From Aedes albopictus (Eukaryota; Arthropoda; Insecta; Diptera; Culicidae): a DNA stretch of 64,000 bases. Position numbers and translations under genes: made by a program. Location of the stretch: the NCBI RefSeq assembly GCF_035046485.1, contig NC_085137.1, positions 248,161,233-248,225,232 on the forward strand. The letters are read 5' to 3'. The notes below the pieces were generated by a model that saw only the letters and a program-made list of their open reading frames with translations, was not told where the DNA came from and searched no databases. Below, in pieces: positions 1-9,480 of this stretch. The first letter of the stretch is position 1, and each line of letters starts with the position of its first letter.

Positions 1-84
1 TGCAAAGTTCGCATGGATTTTTTTTATTAAAAAGAGATTATTTCCAAGGTATAGAGTTATATCCCGCATAGAGAAATACAGTTT

Positions 85-735
85 AGTTTATGGAAGTAGT
101 ATAAATTAACAAATATTTTCATGAATAATCTTATTTCTCCGCTTAACAGGCACCTGCAAGTATGCAATTGTACAGCATCCCCATGTAGTTCGTGAGATGA
201 CCAACATATATTTACAGCTGAAAACTTGTAATGTATTTTGGACACCACCTATTTTAAGCGTTCTAGATGAATGCTAACGATTGGCTGCCTAATGCTTCTT
301 TATTGATCATCTTTCATTGCAATAAGGCTTTTAAATTTCTTACAATTACAGTGACGATTCGTTCGTTGAGAGCTCGTTAGATGGGCTGTCTCGATGGTTG
401 AATGTTCACTGGTTGGGGCAAAACCCAACTAAAAAACACTGTCAATGTCAAAATAGATGTCAAAACGAGTTTGACATCTGACCGCCGTCGCATCACAGCT
501 CCTGTATACAGAACGTTTGCGCAAGTATGTGAGTGTTTCGTGACGTATTTCTCGCCACTTGCGTGTGTTTAGAGCATTTTGATCAGTTGTCAGTTGCCCA
601 AACGAACGAACACGATTCGCTAATCGGGGCGCAGTCGTGACCCAACCAGTGAATCCAGACTGTATTAATTCAACGATTTTGATGCGAATATTGTAACTGC
701 GACGTGTCTGTCGTCTTGCATTCCTGTACACAGTG
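85..735. repeat. Dispersed repeat, interrupted copy of the 48-49.6 kb unit
   Basis: Sequence from about 85 to 348 and again from 663 to about 735 matches the unit seen twice near 48.4-49.7 kb (shared phrases around 'ttttggacacc' and 'ttaattcaacgatttt'). This copy lacks about 70 bp found in the others and is split by a 314-bp TA-flanked MITE. No coding potential is evident. The first ~85 bp of the window are AT-rich with nothing recognisable. Confidence 0.7.
349..662. mobile_element. 314-bp MITE with TA target duplication (Tc1/mariner type)
   Basis: The element starts CAGTGACGATTC and ends GAATCCAGACTG, so the termini are short imperfect inverted repeats beginning CAGT. It is flanked by TA on both sides (347-348, 663-664). 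The same sequence without the element is present at 49590-49620 with a single TA at 49603-49604, which proves the boundaries. A second 314-bp copy lies in the opposite orientation at 45066-45379. The open frame across it is a by-product, since it contains no transposase motif. CAGT termini with TA duplication are typical of Tc1/mariner derivatives; that assignment is inference. Confidence 0.85.
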
Positions 736-1000
736 TTGGGAATACTCACTTGCGAAAAGTTATACTCACTTGCTTCTATCTCAGTCCAGAAGCATGCTAT
801 CCAAGGGGTTGGAAACTCTGACACCTTGTGTTAAACACCCGTTTCACACACCAAAAACACCTTTTGACACACTTCGACACCTTTCAGATATGGAGCAGGA
901 TTTTATTTTTTTATTTTTCTGGCATCATTGGCCGCCGATGTTTTTGTTGATTCAAATTCGCAGTCGCAGTGCAGAACACAAAAGTGCTCGCAATAATCTG
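736..1000. repeat. Repeat fragment related to flanks of the 10.1-12.5 kb nest
   Basis: The stretch 745-830 matches, in reverse complement, the sequence on both sides of the MITE nest at 10078-12467 (for example 'tactcacttgcttctatc' and 'ccaaggggttggaaactc' joined directly here at about 796). It therefore represents a related locus without that insertion. The rest to 1000 is not recognised. Confidence 0.55.
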
Positions 1001-1372
1001 TGCGCGTTCGAAGAAATACGCTCGTCTGCCTCCCAATCACATGGGATCGGGAAAAATTGTCGTCGGATTGCTCGGAACCGGGAAGAGGCAGCAACGGAAG
1101 ACCGGATGAGTTTACACTGGAGAGCTACGACCCGCGCAGCTTAAAGGATTCGATACAGCTGGTAGACGAAATCCTGTGTCAACACAATCATGGACCGGAT
1201 GACGAAACTCGACTACTCTGCCGCCGCCGCCGCCGCAGCCCAAAGACCAAAATAAAGGAGGCCGACTGCTAGACGTTTACCACCGTTGACCAAGATTTTC
1301 AAGGAGCAGTAACAATCAGGTTGGAACGAGGATCCTGGTGCAACAGCGGAATTCCGTGAGGACCTGCCAGGG
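1000..1372 (+). other. Unassigned exon-like fragment
   Basis: The segment has higher GC than its surroundings and an open frame of about 90 codons (1000-1272) ending in an arginine-rich stretch encoded by a short gcc/gcc repeat. I do not recognise the protein. No convincing splice signals or start context were found. It directly precedes a duplicated segment (1373-1846) and may be part of the same duplicated, decayed locus. It is probably non-functional. Confidence 0.25.
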
Positions 1373-1846
1373 TCAACCACCGGTGGGTAACCGGTACGGA
1401 AGTGGTGGTGCTATGGGTGCTGACAACGGTGGACAATCGTGCTCGGATATGCATAAGTTTACTACCAAAAGCAAGAGTGAGGAATGTGAATAGTACTTGT
1501 TTTGAGAAAAGGTTCTTTTCTGTTTTTTTGATTTCAGTTCGAGTTTCAATGTTACGTTATATTTCGTGGTTTAATACGAACTTCATTCACATTTAAGATC
1601 ACAATATGTAAATGAAACTCAAATATGCCAACAATAAATTGTATTAAAAGAAAAGTACGAAAACCAACCAAACAAAATTTCTATTAAGTCCAATCCGCCC
1701 TTGATATCCAAGTTGTGCTAAAAAGTCCTGCTAATTAATGGTCTTATGTGGATTCAAGAAAGCTACGCTCCATTTCATAAATATTTCACATTGAAATCAG
1801 CAAGGTTAAAACTTTTCATGCTTCTGGCGTTTTCTATTACATATTA
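1373..1846. repeat. Segmental copy of 8221-9010
   Basis: Phrases such as 'gtaaccggtacggaagtgg', 'gctgacaacggtgg', 'tccgcccttgatatccaag' and 'ttatgtggattcaagaaag' occur in the same order at 8221-9010. The 8-kb copy is longer because it carries at least two small inverted-repeat insertions. The copy here was entered by the gypsy element at 1850. Confidence 0.75.
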
Positions 1847-1850
1847 GCAT

Positions 1851-2034
1851 TGTGATACTTTGGAGTTTAATTAACTGTTAGAATCTAATAATAAGCTTTT
1901 ATTTAAACTCTATAGAAACTACACTAAGAACTTCGTAGCACTTTGACGTAGGTACGTCTGCACACCAGAGAAACTAATTCACAAATGCTTTTCTGTACCA
2001 TCGGGTTGCTTGGATCAGTAAATCATTCACCACA
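1851..2034 (-). repeat. 3' LTR of gypsy element (184 bp)
   Basis: Starts TGTGATAC and ends CACCACA. It is the same as 7693-7876 except for two A/G differences near its right end. It is preceded by the target duplication agcat. Confidence 0.95.
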
Positions 2035-2048
2035 TCTTCCTTTTTATC
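2035..2048 (-). other. Polypurine tract of gypsy element
   Basis: On the minus strand the sequence directly before the 3' LTR is purine rich (GATAAAAAGGAAGA). The same position in the small LTR element at 10342 and in the miniature element at 50027 also reads as a purine tract ending GGAGA. That supports a shared ancestry of the three. Confidence 0.7.
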
Positions 2049-4456
2049 CAGATTATGGTTGATTGACAACATAATCGCGTTGCCAGGTTGGTCGAGACAT
2101 CGAACGGGATGGACGAGATGTTTGCACTGGTTCCAGATCGTGACCGACTACAGGACTGTTTGTTCCATCGCATACGCCACTTGATGTTCCTTCATCGTTA
2201 GGATGTTTGGGTATTTTCTTGACATGAGCCGTGTTTCTTTCAAGCACGCCACCGGATACGGGATCAAATACTGTAACGCGGTTTCCTTTCCTCTCAACTA
2301 CGTTATATTCTGTTCTGCCAAATGTTGAAGTAAGTTTGCCTGTCGACACAAGGTTCTTCAACAGAACGTTGTCTCCTTCTTGAACTTCTGAGGGCTTTGC
2401 ATGACGTCTGATATCTTCCCTTTCTTTCCCTCTATGTTTTAAAACGGTATCTCTGTCTTGGGCTTCGGAACTAACAGGTGGCGCCGTTTCTATGTCGCCA
2501 ATCGTCGGAATTTTGGACCGAATTAAACGATTTTGCAATAGCACCGATGGGGCCTTTCCTGTAATTGAGTGTGCAGTGGTGTTATACATCATTAAATACT
2601 GCAGCAAATCCGTTTCCCAATCACGGTTTAAAGAATGGCTGATCTTGAGTCGTTTTAGCAGAGAGCTGTTTTGTCTCTCAACTTCGCCATTCGCCTGCGG
2701 CCAGTATGGAGCGGTATGGTTGAGAGTTATGTTTCTTGTGCGACAATAGTCCTCAAATTCCGTGCTGATAAACTGACGACCGTTGTCCAGTGTGATCGTT
2801 CTTGGATAACCTAACCGCACAAAGATTGGTTCGATTTGTTTGATTGTTTCTTCTGATGTGATCCTCTTCATGATACACACTTCCTTGTATCGGCTGTAGT
2901 AATCCACTATCACCAAGAGATATACGTTCGACGGTAACGGGCCCAGAAAGTCCATTGCTACATCTATCCATGGCTCATTTGGCATAGCTCGACGGCGCAT
3001 TGGCTCGGGTGCAGAGGGTCTACTAACCAAACGGCAGCCTTCACAGTGTTTAACTGTTTTTCTTGCATCTTCGTCCATTCCAGGCCACCAAACTCTGTCA
3101 CGCAGGCGCGTTATCATCAACGTTTCTCCTGGATGCCCTTCGTGTGCGAGCTGCAGCATCCTTGTACGCAAATTTTGAGGAATAACTATTCTGCACCCGC
3201 GGATTACGTAATCTTCAAGAAGAGCCAGCTCGTTTTGGAAGGGTGTATACTTCTTGGCACCATCCCTGACTGATTCATTCGCCCAATCTCCTGTCAACAG
3301 AGCGTCCTTAACGATAAGCAATTCCGGGTCCTCGTCTATTGCGTTCTTGATTTCTGATACATCCACAGCAACTGAATCCGTAATGGCATTGATGTAGATC
3401 TTGTCGTCGCATTTATCGATGTCTTCATTATCATTTGTTGGAGATAAACGAGAAAGCGGGTCCGCAACGTTCAGCTTGCCGGGCTTATACACAATCTTGA
3501 ATTTGAACGGTTGTAATCTGAGTACCCATCTTTCGATGCGACCTGGAGGCTGCGAGGTTGGCTTGAAAATCGCTGTTAAAGGACGGTGGTCAGTTTCGAG
3601 TTCGAAGTCCCTGCCGAGCAGGAACAATTTAAACTTCTCGACGCTCCACACTATGGCGAGGGCTTCCTTCTCGGTTTGACAATATCTGCGCTCTGTGGGA
3701 GATAGGCTCTTGCTAGCATACGAAATGACGATCGGCTTATCATCGCATTCATCTTCAAACTGCAGTAGGACTGCTCCTAAACCCACTGGTGACGCATCTG
3801 CGACTACTCTAGTTCGTCGGTTATTATCGAAAAATCCTAGTACTGGAGCGGAGCATACTGCCTGCTTGAGATTTTGGAACGCAATATCGTGCTTCGACGA
3901 CCAGTCGAATTTCTGTCCGGTAACAGTCAGCTGTCGAAGATGGAATGTCTTGGTAGCCAAATCGGGGATGAACCTTCCTACGTAGCCAACAAGACCAAGA
4001 AAACTGCGTACCTCCTCCGCAGATCTGGGTGACCTGAACTGCTGCACGGCCATTATTTTATCTTCCGTTGGTTTAACGCCGTGTTGGGAGATATCGTGCC
4101 CTAGAAATTCCGTCTCCGATACCTTGAATTTGCACTTCTTCGTATTTAGTACCACGTTGTGGGCTTCCAGGGTATGTAGAACGCGCTGCAAGGCGGCATC
4201 GTGTTCAGCTTTCGTTTTCCCATAAATAAAGATGTCATCTTGAAAGTTGAAGGAGTTGGGACAGTCGCTCAATAACTGTTCGATTATCCTTTGAAAGTGT
4301 TCGGACGCGCTGCAGATTCCGAACATTAACCTTGTGTATCGGAACATCCCGAGGTGCGTAATGAATGTCGTGATGTGTCGACTTGACTCATGCAATTCCA
4401 CTTGGTGATACGCATCTTTGATGTCAAGCCGGGAAAACCACATGGATCCATTTAAC

Positions 4457-4520
4457 CTGTTAATTATTTATTTAATTTATTTGATGTTATTCATTTCACA
4501 ACTTCATCTTGATACAGTAC
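4457..4520 (-). other. Intron-like segment B in gypsy RT (64 bp)
   Basis: On - it begins GTACTG and ends TTAACAG, is AT-rich and contains stops. Its removal joins codons for LLAR to LNGSMWFSRLDI, the normal RT continuity, with correct phase (2 + 1 nt). Its length of 64 is not a multiple of three, so retention also shifts frame. Size and composition resemble the 59-99-bp introns of Nup42 and RIOK3 in this window. Confidence 0.75.
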
Positions 4521-4803
4521 CTTGCAAGAAGATCATCAAGAGTAGGTATCATATGATACTCTCTCCGGATCGCAGTGTTAACACGACGCATGTCGATGCA
4601 CAGCCGCACGTCACCGTTGTCTTTTATGACTATTACAACAGGTGACACCCACGGACTAGGACCATTAACTTTTTCGATAATACCCAATTTTAATAGCCTA
4701 TTGAGTTGATCTTCGACTTGTTGACGAAGAGCTATTGGGACTCGGCGAACATGTTGGGCCACGGGGTTGACAGTTTCATCAATGTTAATACGTATTTTGA
4801 CGC

Positions 4804-4860
4804 CTGTATGTATGATTAAATTTTACAATTTGTGTTTATTAGCTAAATACTAATTTATAC
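4804..4860 (-). other. Intron-like segment A between protease and RT (57 bp)
   Basis: On - it begins GTATAAATTAG and ends CATACATACAG. Removal joins ...KFPVIKG to VKIRINIDETVNPVAQ, the expected lead-in to gypsy RT, with phase 1 + 2 nt. If retained, translation ends three codons after the lysine (G-I-N-stop), so only Gag-protease would be made. A CTAAT branch-like motif lies inside. Confidence 0.75.
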
Positions 4861-6043
4861 CTTTAATTACAGGGAACTTATCAATAGCGTTATCTGAAAT
4901 GTGCTGAATCTCCTCCGGACTCACGGCGCTAGGTAGGCCGATCAACAACACTCCCAACTGCTTCGATGTAACTCTTCCTAGCAAGTTCTGTTCACCTTTT
5001 ACAACATAAAATGTAGTGTCAACACTGAGGCCATTACCCTCGACAACCGTTATTTCGGCATCGAATGTACAGATGATACTCAAGGATTCACGTTGCGCGT
5101 AAGCCGATAGCTGTTTGGATGACGGACGCACATTCTTCAGGAAAGCATTTTTGTTCCGGATATATTGCCACGTTGATTCATCAACAATGTTGTATTTGCT
5201 ACCTGAGTCGATCATCATTTCGATGAGCACGCCACCGACCTTACACCAAACCAACTCGTCGTGGTTATCGCTGATTGCATATATGAAGGAGTCCTGCGGA
5301 TGAGCTTCAGGTTTCACAGCACGTGATTCAGGCAACTGATTGGCGCTGACAGCGTTGATTTTGGGCTTCTTGAAACGGCGATGATCTTGGTAGTCTGTAG
5401 ACTTGCGCTTTTCCGGACCAGACTTATCAATCCTTCCGCGACACTTTTTCGCGAAATGACCAATGGCATCGCAGTTGTGACACTTGACGTTCTTGGCTGG
5501 ACAGTTCTCTTCTGGCTTGTGTGGTCTGTTGCCACATCTGCTACAATCGGAAACTTGATAGCTTTGTGCCCAGCGAGATTTGTCATTAGTATTGGATATT
5601 TTGTTCACAAACGTACTGCCACGACTGGTTTCTAGCATGTTCCCAGCACTAGAAGCATGTTGGTTCAACTCACGGACTTGGTGTTGAATAGAAAGGTGGG
5701 TGTTGACGAGGTTGGTAAGCTCGTCCAAGTTGATGTTGGGCTTCTCCAATATTTTCCGTCACAATTCAGGTGGTGCAAGCATTACGATCTTGTCAATCAC
5801 GGCTGCATCGCGGCTTTCTCGTTCCGTTGTTCTAAACTGACATTTAGTGGCCAATACCTTGGCCCGCAGCAAAAATTTGTCAAGGGTCTCGCCGGTGACT
5901 GGTTTCTGCGTCCAAAATGCGTGCCTCTCGAAGGTGTCGTGGCGTTTCGGAGCAAAATAATTGTCCAATCGTTGTATGACATTTTCGAAATCATCTCCGC
6001 CGTCTTCAGTGGTTTCATGGTTAGCATTGGGTAAGCTCTCATA

Positions 6044-6458
6044 GGCACCCTACAGACCACTCAAACGGTTTGACCAACATTGACTCCGCCCCCAGATTGG
6101 TGGTTGAGTTGGTGCTGTGTTTGACCGTGTGTGATGCTGTTTGACGAACCGATTTGGCAGCTCGTCAAACCGATTTGACGGTTGATGGTTTGGTCGGCAA
6201 AAATCAAACCAGTTTGATTTTACTCAAACCAACGGTGGGCGGAGCCAATGTTTGACGAACCGATCGTACCGTGTGTAGTGTTGTTGCACAAACATAGTGC
6301 GATTCCAAATGGGGGATGATGTTGGTGCAACCAAAGTGACATGTTGGTGCAACACGATTTGGCAGTTCGTCATACGGTTGCAGAAACATTCGCTGGTTCG
6401 ACCAACCTGGGGGCGGTGGCAATGTTGGTCAAACCGTTTGACTGGTGTGTAGGGTGCC
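6044..6458. mobile_element. 415-bp MITE inserted in gypsy gag
   Basis: Terminal inverted repeats of about 45 bp read GGCACCCTACA...AAACGGTTTGACCAACATT from either end. Flanks are ATA at 6041-6043 and 6459-6461, a likely 3-bp duplication. Removing the element plus one ATA restores the gag frame (…LQRVY-ESLPN…). There is no transposase. A 3-bp duplication suggests a PIF/Harbinger-like origin (inference). Confidence 0.85.
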
Positions 6459-6649
6459 ATACACACGTTGAAGTTGACGACCAGCGACAGCCAGGAAGAT
6501 GCTTTTGAGTCTTTTCTTGCTCTTCTTGCTCATCGCAGCCGCGATGTACTCAAACTGTCTCTTGTAATCGAACCATGAGCGCTTGCACGCTGACGTCATC
6601 ACTGTCTCCTTCTCTTTCTTTCCTTCGGCGGCGGTCTATAAAGCCGTCC

Positions 6650-6676
6650 TTGCCCTCAAAAAAAATTTGAGGGCAA
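6650..6676. other. 27-bp perfect palindrome in gypsy leader
   Basis: TTGCCCTCAAA is followed by five bases and then TTTGAGGGCAA, giving an 11-bp stem on either strand. It lies 51 bp upstream (on -) of the gag start at 6599. It could be a leader RNA hairpin; its function is unknown. Confidence 0.6.
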
Positions 6677-7082
6677 TGTTTACAAATCGTATGAGAATTC
6701 GATGAGGTTATGTTTTTGATGCATGCCTCTATGATTGTCTAAGTTCCGTTATTGGAACGTTGTCACACTCGAACGGTGGCAGTTTAAACAACTGGTCTTC
6801 CATCTGTTTAAATTAGATTTTATTAAGTCGTGGTTGCATTCAAAAAATGTATACTTTTACAAACTTTGGGAGATCTTAGACACATGACATAAACAAACTA
6901 AGATTGTTTTTCATTTGCCCAGTTGCCATTGGCAACCAATTCCGTCTGGTTCACTGGGCTTGCCATATATTAAGCGATGCATTGCGTTGGCATGACAACC
7001 ACGTGTTATTATTATTTTTTTAGCATTTTACACGTTGCCCTCAAGGCCAAGGCGAAAACCCTTTTTAGAGGCAAAATTTTCA

Positions 7083-7572
7083 CAGTTTGACCTGGCGGAT
7101 CGTATCCGCCGCAAATGCAGTTGCTTTTTAAGGCCAACCGTTCGTACAACAGCCTGACCCGACGGATCGTATCCGTCGCTAAGGCAAGTTCCCTTCGAAA
7201 GGCGAACTTTTTACAACCTGACCCGACGGATCGTATCCGCCGCTAAGGTAGTTGCCTTTGAAGGTCAACTTTTTGTACAACAGCCTGACCCGACGGATCG
7301 TATCCGCCGCTAAGGCAAGCTCCCTTCGAAAGGCGAACTTTTTACAACCTGACCCGACGGATCGTATCCGCCGCTAAGGTAGTTGCCTTTGAAGGTCAAC
7401 TTTTCTTTCAACAGTCTGACCCGACGGATCGTATCCGTCGCTAAGGCAAGTTTCCTTTTGAGGCGAACTTTTACAGCCTGACCCGGCGGATCGTATCCGC
7501 CGCTGAGGCAAGTTCCCTCCTAAGGTGAACTTTTCAGCCTGGCCCGACGAATCGAGTTCGTCGCTAAGGCAA
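7083..7572 (-). repeat. Eight-unit tandem hairpin array in gypsy 5' leader
   Basis: Units of 61-67 bp start at about 7083, 7145, 7209, 7275, 7339, 7406, 7468 and 7529. Each holds a hairpin of the form GACGGAT-cgt-ATCCGTC. Variants GGCGGAT/ATCCGCC and GACGAA/TTCGTC keep pairing by changes on both arms. A second hairpin of the form AAGTTC...GAACTT or GTTG...CAAC follows. The units alternate between two subtypes. The array sits between the PBS and gag, where packaging or translation signals usually lie. Confidence 0.85.
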
Positions 7573-7672
7573 CCACATGTTTGATACAGAAAAAAAATGT
7601 GCTTGATTTCCCAACTTCTGCAAAAGTTGCTTGAGGGTTTTACTTACATTTTCCGATACTCAAAGGCAGCGT

Positions 7673-7690
7673 GGATTGTTCTCGTCGCCA
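7673..7690 (-). other. Primer-binding site of gypsy element
   Basis: On -, two bases after the 5' LTR, the sequence reads TGGCGACGAGAACAATCC. TGG matches the CCA end of a tRNA. The first 12 bases are identical to the corresponding site of the element at 10168-11670. The exact tRNA was not determined. Confidence 0.7.
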
Positions 7691-7692
7691 GA

Positions 7693-7876
7693 TGTGATAC
7701 TTTGGAGTTTAATTAACTGTTAGAATCTAATAATAAGCTTTTATTTAAACTCTATAGAAACTACACTAAGAACTTCGTAGCACTTTGACGTAGGTACGTC
7801 TGCACACCAGAGAAACTAATTCACGAATGCTTTTCTGTACCATCGGGTTGCTTGGATCAGTGAATCATTCACCACA
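7693..7876 (-). repeat. 5' LTR of gypsy element (184 bp)
   Basis: TGTGATAC...CACCACA, two differences from 1851-2034. It is followed by the target duplication agcat at 7877-7881. Confidence 0.95.
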
Positions 7877-7881
7877 AGCAT

Positions 7882-8220
7882 AAAAAAAGCAATTTCAACT
7901 TCAACATGTAAATACGTCAGCATGTTCTTAATTGATCCATGTTTCCCTTCAGCTGGTGCGGTTGATCGTAAGCGCGGCGCTTCAGTCGTTGTCCGTCGTA
8001 CAGCCGGACGGCTTGATCGAAGTTGACCGATACAGCTCCGTGATCAGTTTCATAGTGGCCATGATTTCCGTGAGACGGATCGTCCGAAGCGATTGAGTGC
8101 ACCGGAACTGTTTGACCAACGTCTGTGTGAAGTCACAAAAGTTCATCTTGAGCTGTTTCTGACATGATCTTCAGATTCTCTAGGAGCAGCAAGTGAGAAC
8201 GCCGGAACGGAACACGATCA
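7882..8220 (-). repeat. Duplicated fragment A, open on minus strand
   Basis: It is nearly the same as 9190-9480 ('aacatgtaaatacgtcag', 'gcttgatcgaagttgaccga', 'gtgcaccggaactgtttga'). On - a short frame (8102-7917) reads HSIASDDPSHGNHGHYETDH..., which I do not recognise. Because the 9.2-kb copy carries indels that break this frame, it is most likely a decayed gene or repeat fragment rather than a gene. Confidence 0.55.
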
Positions 8221-8371
8221 ACCAACGGTGAGTAACCGGTACCCCGGTACGGAAGTGGTGGTGGAAGGGGTGCTGACAACGGTGGGCAATCGCGCCCGGA
8301 TACGCATCAGTTTACTACCGAAAGCAACAGCAAGGAATGTATTCTCAATTTAGTTGAAAATCGGAGTTTTC

Positions 8372-8521
8372 GACTAGCGAAGTTGGATTTTTCTCCAAAT
8401 CCGTGCGTCGGATCTAACTTCGGAAGTGGTGCGCTGTATAGCAATCCTGGTCCGCTATACAGCGCACCACTTCCAAAGTTAGGTCTGACGCGCGGATTTG
8501 GAGAAAAATCTAACTTCGCTA
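8372..8521. mobile_element. 150-bp foldback MITE
   Basis: Two arms of about 70 bp (CGACTAGCGAAGTTGGATTT... and its reverse complement ending AACTTCGCTAGT) meet around a few bases at 8440-8450, giving an almost complete hairpin. The homologous stretch near 1490 lacks it. Confidence 0.75.
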
Positions 8522-8568
8522 GTCCAAAATTCCGGGTTTCAACTGCACGTACAATAAATTGTAGTCGT

Positions 8569-8684
8569 ATAGGGCAATGCACTGTTTTGATTTTGTATGG
8601 GATTTTGACGTTTCGTGGCCTTGTTGTTTACAAAATTTCTGTAAGAGTGAAAGAGAACGAGATAATCTCATGCACTGCCCTATT
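8569..8684. mobile_element. Small inverted-repeat element
   Basis: It begins ATAGGGCAATGCACT and ends with the matching inverted form near CATGCACTGCCCTATT. Arms are about 16 bp. No coding content is seen, and it is absent from the paralogous segment at 1500. Confidence 0.5.
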
Positions 8685-9010
8685 GAGAAAGTATTCTTTT
8701 CTGTTTTTGGACGGGTTTTTACTTTCAGTTCAAGTTTTAGTTTAACGTTAATTGTGAGTTAGATTTTGTGATTTAATACGAGCATTATTCACACTTACAT
8801 GGAACTAACATGCCAACAATACATTGTATTGAAAGTAAACAGTGTATTGAAAGTGAAGTACGGAAGTCTATTCCGCCCTTGATATCCAAGTTGTGCTGAA
8901 AAATCATGTAAAATTTACATCATTTAATGATGTTATGTGGATTCAAGAAAGCTATGCTTCATTTCATATTTCACGATGAAATCGGCAAAGTTGAAAGTTC
9001 TTGCTTCTGG

Positions 9011-9189
9011 TGTAAATTCCCCACTAAAAACTCCTTCCTAAACCACCAATGATCCTTCCCAAGACGTCTGATTGATTAGATTCTATCTTGCTCTGAACGA
9101 AACTAGCGCTTCTTCGAGAACTGACTTCCAAAAAAACAATATTTTTATTTTAATAATAATTCAATCTTGTTATAATTACAATTTATTTT
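9011..9189. other. Unassigned spacer
   Basis: AT-rich sequence between two duplicated fragments. No gene or repeat was recognised. Confidence 0.4.
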
Positions 9190-9480
9190 ATGCAATTCCA
9201 CCTTCAACATGTAAATACGTCAGTATGTTCTTCATCCATGTTTCCCTTCAGCTCGGTGTGCTTGATCGTTAGCGCGGCACTTCAGTCGTTGCCCGTGGTA
9301 CAGCTGGACAGCTTGATCGAAGTTGACCGATGCATGCAGTCACGTTCACCAACGCTGTGATCAGTTTCATAGTAGCCATGATTGCCATGTGGCGGATCGT
9401 TCAAAGCGATTGAGTGCACCGGAACTGTTTGACCAACGTCTGTGTGAAGTCACAAAAGAGATCTTGAGCTGTTTCCTTGG
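9190..9480. repeat. Duplicated fragment B (copy of 7882-8220)
   Basis: About 290 bp match 7910-8150 with several small indels, including extra bases around 9330-9350 that shift the minus-strand frame. Confidence 0.65.

Larger units (their letters stand above)
2053..6599 (-). pseudogene. gypsy gag-pol polyprotein gene, broken, with two intron-like segments
   Basis: Read on -, the segments 6599-6459, 6040-4861, 4803-4521 and 4456-2053 form one phase-consistent frame of 1336 codons. Seen in order: gag start at 6599; gag core; two CCHC-type knuckles near 5500-5440; a retropepsin-like region with DSGSKYNIVDES; RT with LCIDMRRVNTA, RLDIKDAYHQVEL and FQDDIF; RNase H (VVADASPVGLGAVL and TDHRPLTAIF); integrase HHCC (HEGHPGETL through HCEGC) and DD35E core (VAMDFLGPLP, TLDNGRQF, NGEVERQN). 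Defects: TGA at 5759-5761 where the gag core continues in the same frame, probably a CGA to TGA change, and a MITE that splits a tyrosine codon region at 6041. No env gene was seen. Segments 4804-4860 and 4457-4520 are bounded by GT and AG and interrupt pol. Confidence 0.88.
1851..7876 (-). mobile_element. Ty3/gypsy LTR retrotransposon, near complete
   Basis: It has two 184-bp LTRs, TG...CA ends, and a 5-bp target duplication agcat (1846-1850 and 7877-7881). It is transcribed right to left. Next to the right LTR is a primer-binding-like site starting TGGCGACGAG, and next to the left LTR a purine tract (reads AAAAAGGAAGA on -). Order on -: LTR, PBS, tandem hairpin leader, gag with CCHC knuckles, protease, RT, RNase H, integrase, PPT, LTR. 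The LTRs differ at two positions that I could see, so insertion is fairly recent. This copy is damaged by one in-frame TGA (5759-5761) and a 415-bp MITE in gag (6044-6458). Two short intron-like segments sit in pol. Confidence 0.93.
8221..9010. repeat. Segmental copy of 1373-1846, enlarged by insertions
   Basis: It matches 1373-1846 in order, with extra inverted-repeat insertions between about 8345 and 8690. It contains the small elements listed at 8372-8521 and 8569-8684. Confidence 0.7.

Noticed and set aside
429..824. 131-codon minus-strand frame, partly repeated at 45024-45299
   Set aside because: The shared part coincides exactly with the 314-bp MITE, so the similarity is transposon sequence and not a conserved protein.
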